A stretch of 55,904 nt of DNA from contig JBBSHS010000005.1 of NCBI GenBank assembly GCA_038232515.1, forward strand, positions 1 to 55,904, given 5' to 3'. Positions within the stretch are counted from its first letter, which is position 1. Every line of letters starts with the position of its first letter. Shown here piece after piece: positions 52,859 to 55,904 of this stretch. Under the pieces are notes generated by a model that was not told the origin of the DNA, ran no database searches, and was given only the letters and a program-made list of their open reading frames with translations. This DNA is from JBBSHS01 sp038232515. GTDB taxonomy: Bacteria > Actinomycetota > Acidimicrobiia > Acidimicrobiales > JAUJNH01. The position numbers and the translations under genes are program-made.

Positions 52859-53704
52859 TCAGGAGATGACCTGCTTCTTGAAGCCGGTGACCCCGAGCAC
52901 GGTGAACAACACCGCGAAGCCGATCAGCGCGGCGTAGACGGGCAACAGCGCCATGTGGACGACTCCGATGGAGAGCCCGGCCCGGAACCCCTCGCTCATG
53001 TAGACGAGCGGGTTGACCAGGACCAGGTACTTCAGCCAGGCGATGGGGGTGAGAGCGTCCCACGTGTAGAAGATGGCCCCGAAGAACCCGAGCGGCAGGG
53101 CGATGAACCCGGCCAGCAGGGGCACCAGCCGCGGCGCCAGGCGGGTCCCGATGGTCAATCCCAGAGCGGCGGAGGTGTAGCAGGTGAGCGGCGTGATGGT
53201 GGCGAGGATCAGCCAGTGGGCCTGGAGATAGATGGGAGTCGAGGGCAGGAAGGCGGCCACGGGGAAGACCACCAGGCCGGCGAACAGGCTCTGCAAGGCC
53301 CCGGCGAAGATCTTCTCGAAGGCGATGGTCTTCACCGACGTAGGGGCCAGCACCCGGTCCTCGAGCTCGTTGGTGATGTCGAACTCACGGGCCAGCGGCA
53401 GGGCCACCCTGAACAGGCCCTGGAAGATGACGGACTGCGCCACCAGGCCCCCGAGCAGCAGGGTGGAGAACCGGCCGGCGTTGTTGCTGCCACCGATGCC
53501 CTGGCCGATGCGGGGGAAGACGTAGGTGAAGATGAACACCAGCATCGCCGGCTGCGTGAGCGTGTTGGGCAGGAACTCGGCCAGGTCGTGGTCGAGCACG
53601 GTCAGGTCCCGCAGCAGCAGCGCTTTGAAGGCGGCCCACGTGGCCGACCTGGCCTTGGGTGCGTCCTCGGCCGCCACCCCGACGGGCACGGAGACGGCGG
53701 TCAT
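52859..53704 (-). CDS. ABC-2 type exporter permease (DrrB-like)
   Basis: 281 residues with six hydrophobic segments: LTQPAMLVFIFTYVFPRIG, LLLGGLVAQSVIFQGLF and later helices up to LLPVYAALIGFAVLFTVLG. DITNELEDRVLAPTSV is the cytoplasmic loop typical of daunorubicin-type DrrB permeases, and LVNPLVYMSEGFRAGL follows near the end. It probably forms the membrane part of an exporter for the cluster product together with the ATPase upstream, whose stop overlaps its ATG (53704) by four bases. Export would also give some self-protection. Confidence 0.92.
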   Translation of the reverse strand: MTAVSVPVGVAAEDAPKARSATWAAFKALLLRDLTVLDHDLAEFLPNTLTQPAMLVFIFTYVFPRIGQGIGGSNNAGRFSTLLLGGLVAQSVIFQGLFRVALPLAREFDITNELEDRVLAPTSVKTIAFEKIFAGALQSLFAGLVVFPVAAFLPSTPIYLQAHWLILATITPLTCYTSAALGLTIGTRLAPRLVPLLAGFIALPLGFFGAIFYTWDALTPIAWLKYLVLVNPLVYMSEGFRAGLSIGVVHMALLPVYAALIGFAVLFTVLGVTGFKKQVIS

Positions 53705-54900
53705 TCGCGTAGGTCCCTACCGGTGAGGTCGATGAACACCGATTCCAAGGTGACCTGACCGGCCAGGTCGTCGAGGCTGAGACCGTGTCGCTCGGCCGCG
53801 TTGATGACCTCGATGAGCGCGGCTTCGACAGCGGCGTTGTCCGGCGCTGCGTTCCCGTTGCCGGACGGGGCCTCGGAGGTCCGCTCGAGGGCCCGCAACT
53901 GCGCCAACCACGCCTTGGCGTTGCCCACGGGCGCCTTTCCGGCCGCAGCCTTGTGCTTGAGGGCGGCGGGCGAGTCGAGGGCGAGGATCTTGCCGTGGTC
54001 GATGATGGCGACCCGGTTGCAGAAGGCGTCGGCCTCTTCCATGTAGTGGGTGGTCAGGAGGATCGTCTGGCCTTCGGCGTGCAACTCGCCCACCATCTCC
54101 CACAGTGCGATGCGGCTCTGGGGGTCGAGGCTGGCCGTGGGCTCGTCGAGGAACAACACCGCCGGCCGGTGCATCACGGCGCGGGCCACCATGAGGCGAC
54201 GGGCCATGCCGCCCGACAAGGCTCGGACCTGCGACCCGGCCCGATGGGTGAGGCGGAACCTCTGGAGCAGCTCGTCCGACCTGGCTCGCGACGCCTTGGT
54301 GCTCATGCCGTAGTAGAGCCCGTGGAAGAACAGGTTCTCCCAGACGGTGAGACTGCGGTCGAGGGTGTTGACCTGGTGGACCACCCCGATGAAGTACTTG
54401 GCCCGGGCCGGGTCGGCCACCACGTCGATACCGTTGACCGTGGCCTTGCCGGCCGTGGGGATGACCCGTGTGGTGAGCATGCCCACGGTCGTCGTCTTGC
54501 CCGCTCCGTTGGGGCCGAGCAGTCCGAAGATCTCGCCCCGGCACACCGTCAGATCGAGGCCGTCGACCGCGGTCACATCCTTCTCGTGCCGCCCGCCGCT
54601 TGACGGGTAGGTCTTGGTCAGGCCCTCGGTACGGATGACCTCGGCCGGTTCAGCGGCCGGTGCCGTCGTCGAGGTGCGGCCGACGACCGGCGCCACCCTC
54701 GTCGTCCCCTCGTCGGCCGGGCCCGCGGCACACGTTTTCTCTACGGTCGGAGTCATAGCAGCTGCCTGCTCTACAGGCGGCGAGGCCCTAGCGTCCTCTC
54801 CTACCGTGGGTGACGCTGCAGGGGTGTCCTCCACCGCCGGAGGGCCCGTCGCCGGACCTTCGTCGGTGTGGGCGACAAGATGGGAGTCGGGCTCGGGCAA
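53701..54900 (-). CDS. ABC-2 exporter ATPase (DrrA-like) with N-terminal repeat extension
   Basis: 399 residues. The ATPase domain starts at about residue 87 (VIRTEGLTKTYPSSGGR) and has LLGPNGAGKTTTVGML, RALSGGMARRLMVARA and VLFLDEPTASLDPQSR, as in DrrA-type drug exporters. The C-terminal ~80 residues include LDDLAGQVTLESVFIDLTGR. The first ~86 residues are unusual: a Pro/Ala/Glu/Thr-rich region with loose repeats around TPAASPTVGED, SPPVEQAAAM and TPTVEKTCAAG. No hydrophobic segment occurs there, so it is likely a disordered tail. Later starts are possible, but none is clearly better. Confidence 0.9.
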   Translation of the reverse strand: MPEPDSHLVAHTDEGPATGPPAVEDTPAASPTVGEDARASPPVEQAAAMTPTVEKTCAAGPADEGTTRVAPVVGRTSTTAPAAEPAEVIRTEGLTKTYPSSGGRHEKDVTAVDGLDLTVCRGEIFGLLGPNGAGKTTTVGMLTTRVIPTAGKATVNGIDVVADPARAKYFIGVVHQVNTLDRSLTVWENLFFHGLYYGMSTKASRARSDELLQRFRLTHRAGSQVRALSGGMARRLMVARAVMHRPAVLFLDEPTASLDPQSRIALWEMVGELHAEGQTILLTTHYMEEADAFCNRVAIIDHGKILALDSPAALKHKAAAGKAPVGNAKAWLAQLRALERTSEAPSGNGNAAPDNAAVEAALIEVINAAERHGLSLDDLAGQVTLESVFIDLTGRDLRE

Positions 54901-54970
54901 TGTGGCGATCCTCGCACCTCAGTTGGGACTGGCGGTATAGCGGCAAAGCGCACAGTGTAGGCTCAACTTA

Positions 54971-55387
54971 GTGGCGGGAATCGGCCGGCTCATGCTCGTG
55001 GCGGCAGCGGCTGTGATCGCGTTCGTAATAGCGCTTGTCTCCTTCCGACAGGTGCCCACCAGGGATTGCCAGATGGCCGCGGGAACCGACCCTTCGTACT
55101 CCGCCAGACTGGTGGAACCGCCGGCTGTCAACGCCACGTCGTACCACTTGGCGGTAATGCACGATGGCGCGCCGGTGGAGGGCGCCACGGTGTGCATCCG
55201 GGCCGACATGGGGGGGACCGGAGGCATGTCCGGAATGGGCGCCAGCAATGTCGCCCGGGAGGTCGACCCCGGGATCTACGAGGTCGCCATCATGTTCCCG
55301 ATGGGTGGTCGCTGGCGGGGGAGGATCGTCGTGCAGGAACCGGGCCACGGCGCCGTCAGCACACCCTTGGCCATCACCGTCAGGTAG
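54971..55387 (+). CDS. YtkA/FixH-like secreted or membrane-anchored protein
   Basis: 138 residues. The N-terminal hydrophobic segment LMLVAAAAVIAFVIALVSF is a membrane anchor or signal peptide. The rest, with YHLAVMHDGAPVEGATVCIR, Met/Gly-rich GGTGGMSGMGAS and PGIYEVAIMFPMGGRWRGRI, resembles YtkA-like/FixH-type domains found near copper and cytochrome oxidase genes. GTG 54971 is the start; no ribosome site is visible. It is divergent from the exporter ATPase with 70 bases between, and precedes a cupredoxin-like gene, which supports a metal-related surface role. Confidence 0.75.
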   Translation: MAGIGRLMLVAAAAVIAFVIALVSFRQVPTRDCQMAAGTDPSYSARLVEPPAVNATSYHLAVMHDGAPVEGATVCIRADMGGTGGMSGMGASNVAREVDPGIYEVAIMFPMGGRWRGRIVVQEPGHGAVSTPLAITVR

Positions 55388-55411
55388 CCCGCGCACCCGG
55401 GGGCCTACCGG

Positions 55412-55888
55412 GTGTACGAAGGAGGCACAAGTGAAGGTACGACCCATCCTGTTCGGCGTCGTCGGAGAGTCGCCGTCGTTGCCTGCGGCAGCAGCACCTC
55501 GGCCAACGTCGGAAAGGCGGGTGACGCGGCACAGGCAGCCCGCACCGTCGATGTCCACATCCTGTCCTCGAAGATGTACAACCCTGCATCCGTCACCGTC
55601 CGGTCCGCAGAGACCGTCACCTTCAAGGTGACCAACGACGACCGCTCGCTCCACGAGCTCGTCCTCGGCGAGCAGAAGGCCCAGGACGAGCACGAGAAGG
55701 TGATGAAAGGCATGCCCATGGACAGCATGAAGATGGCTGACACGTCGGACCGGATCGACCTGAACGGCGGCGAGACCAAGCAGGTCACCTGGATTTTCCC
55801 GGCCAAGGCGGGGGCCACGGTGATCTACGGCTCCCACGTCCCGGGCGACTACGCGGGCGGCCTGAAGGGCACCGTCACCGTTGGATGA
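55412..55888 (+). CDS. Cupredoxin-like lipoprotein, frame disrupted at the signal peptide
   Basis: The intact frame gives a beta-rich cupredoxin-like domain (VDVHILSSKMYNPASVTVRS, then SLHELVLGE and YGSHVPGDYAGGLKGTVTVG) after a lipobox AVVACGSS. In this frame the signal peptide is poor (RRRRRVAVVAC). A perfect AAGGAGG (55419-55425) precedes GTG 55431, which opens a different frame reading VKVRPILFGVV, a good leader start. One missing base between about 55460 and 55480 would join both. The usual type 1 copper ligands Cys, His (in PGH) and Met appear as Ser, Asp and Leu. Copper binding is therefore doubtful, although the Met-rich MKGMPMDSMKM is notable. Confidence 0.7.
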   Translation: MYEGGTSEGTTHPVRRRRRVAVVACGSSTSANVGKAGDAAQAARTVDVHILSSKMYNPASVTVRSAETVTFKVTNDDRSLHELVLGEQKAQDEHEKVMKGMPMDSMKMADTSDRIDLNGGETKQVTWIFPAKAGATVIYGSHVPGDYAGGLKGTVTVG

Positions 55889-55904
55889 ACGGCGACCGGC
55901 ACCA

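Noticed and set aside
34226..54900. Phenolic-glycolipid type pathway, suggested by the DUF98 chorismate lyase
   Set aside because: No PKS or fatty-acid chain-building genes are present, and the NRPS and aaRS genes do not fit that pathway.

Overview
The window is very GC-rich, has dense gene packing with many 4-base ATGA/GTGA stop-start overlaps, uses GTG starts often, and contains an AftD/DUF3367-like GT-C membrane glycosyltransferase and Tat-type lipoproteins. This points to an actinobacterium, possibly of the Acidimicrobiia or a related uncultured lineage. That placement is inference from gene content, not a phylogeny. I see no insertion sequences, prophage, rRNA or CRISPR array.

Layout. 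(1) 77-4442: housekeeping genes (a DUF885 peptidase-like protein, leucyl-tRNA synthetase, tRNA-Ala). (2) 4568-15712: peptide-uptake locus. One set has two permeases, a single-chain double ATPase and a substrate-binding lipoprotein. A second permease pair with its own binding lipoprotein has no ATPase. A small membrane protein and an orphan LivK-type binding lipoprotein follow. (3) 15732-33275: cell-surface glycan locus. It holds two proteins sharing a beta-rich C-terminal module (one fused to a GT-C-like membrane enzyme), an OafA-type acyltransferase with an SGNH domain, two large GT-C-like membrane proteins (one AftD-like), GT2 and GT4 glycosyltransferases, a Wzx-like flippase and three SAM methyltransferases. 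(4) 33511-34162: a VapBC-like toxin-antitoxin pair whose toxin frame is broken. (5) 34226-54900: a biosynthetic gene cluster I cannot match to a described one. (6) 54971-55888: two small secreted proteins, YtkA/FixH-like and cupredoxin-like, the second with a disrupted reading frame.

The cluster at 34226-54900 is the most unusual part. It combines a DUF98-type chorismate lyase (4-hydroxybenzoate supply), an AMP-forming acid ligase, a tandem class III CoA-transferase, a sulfotransferase with a disordered tail, an alpha/beta hydrolase, a 4'-phosphopantetheinyl transferase, one NRPS with order adenylation-carrier-condensation and no thioesterase, a metallo-beta-lactamase-fold hydrolase overlapping the NRPS start, two paralogous macrolide-type glycosyltransferases, a SAM methyltransferase, an archaeal-type aspartyl-tRNA synthetase paralogue, a class III aminotransferase, a VOC protein and an ABC-2 exporter. 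Gene order suggests an exported, glycosylated and possibly sulfated small amide or ester built on an aromatic acid and one NRPS-activated amino acid. The aaRS paralogue may confer self-resistance or take part in synthesis. The product is inferred only.

Limits: all assignments come from reading motifs and gene context by eye; no database search was run. Start codons are uncertain where stated.
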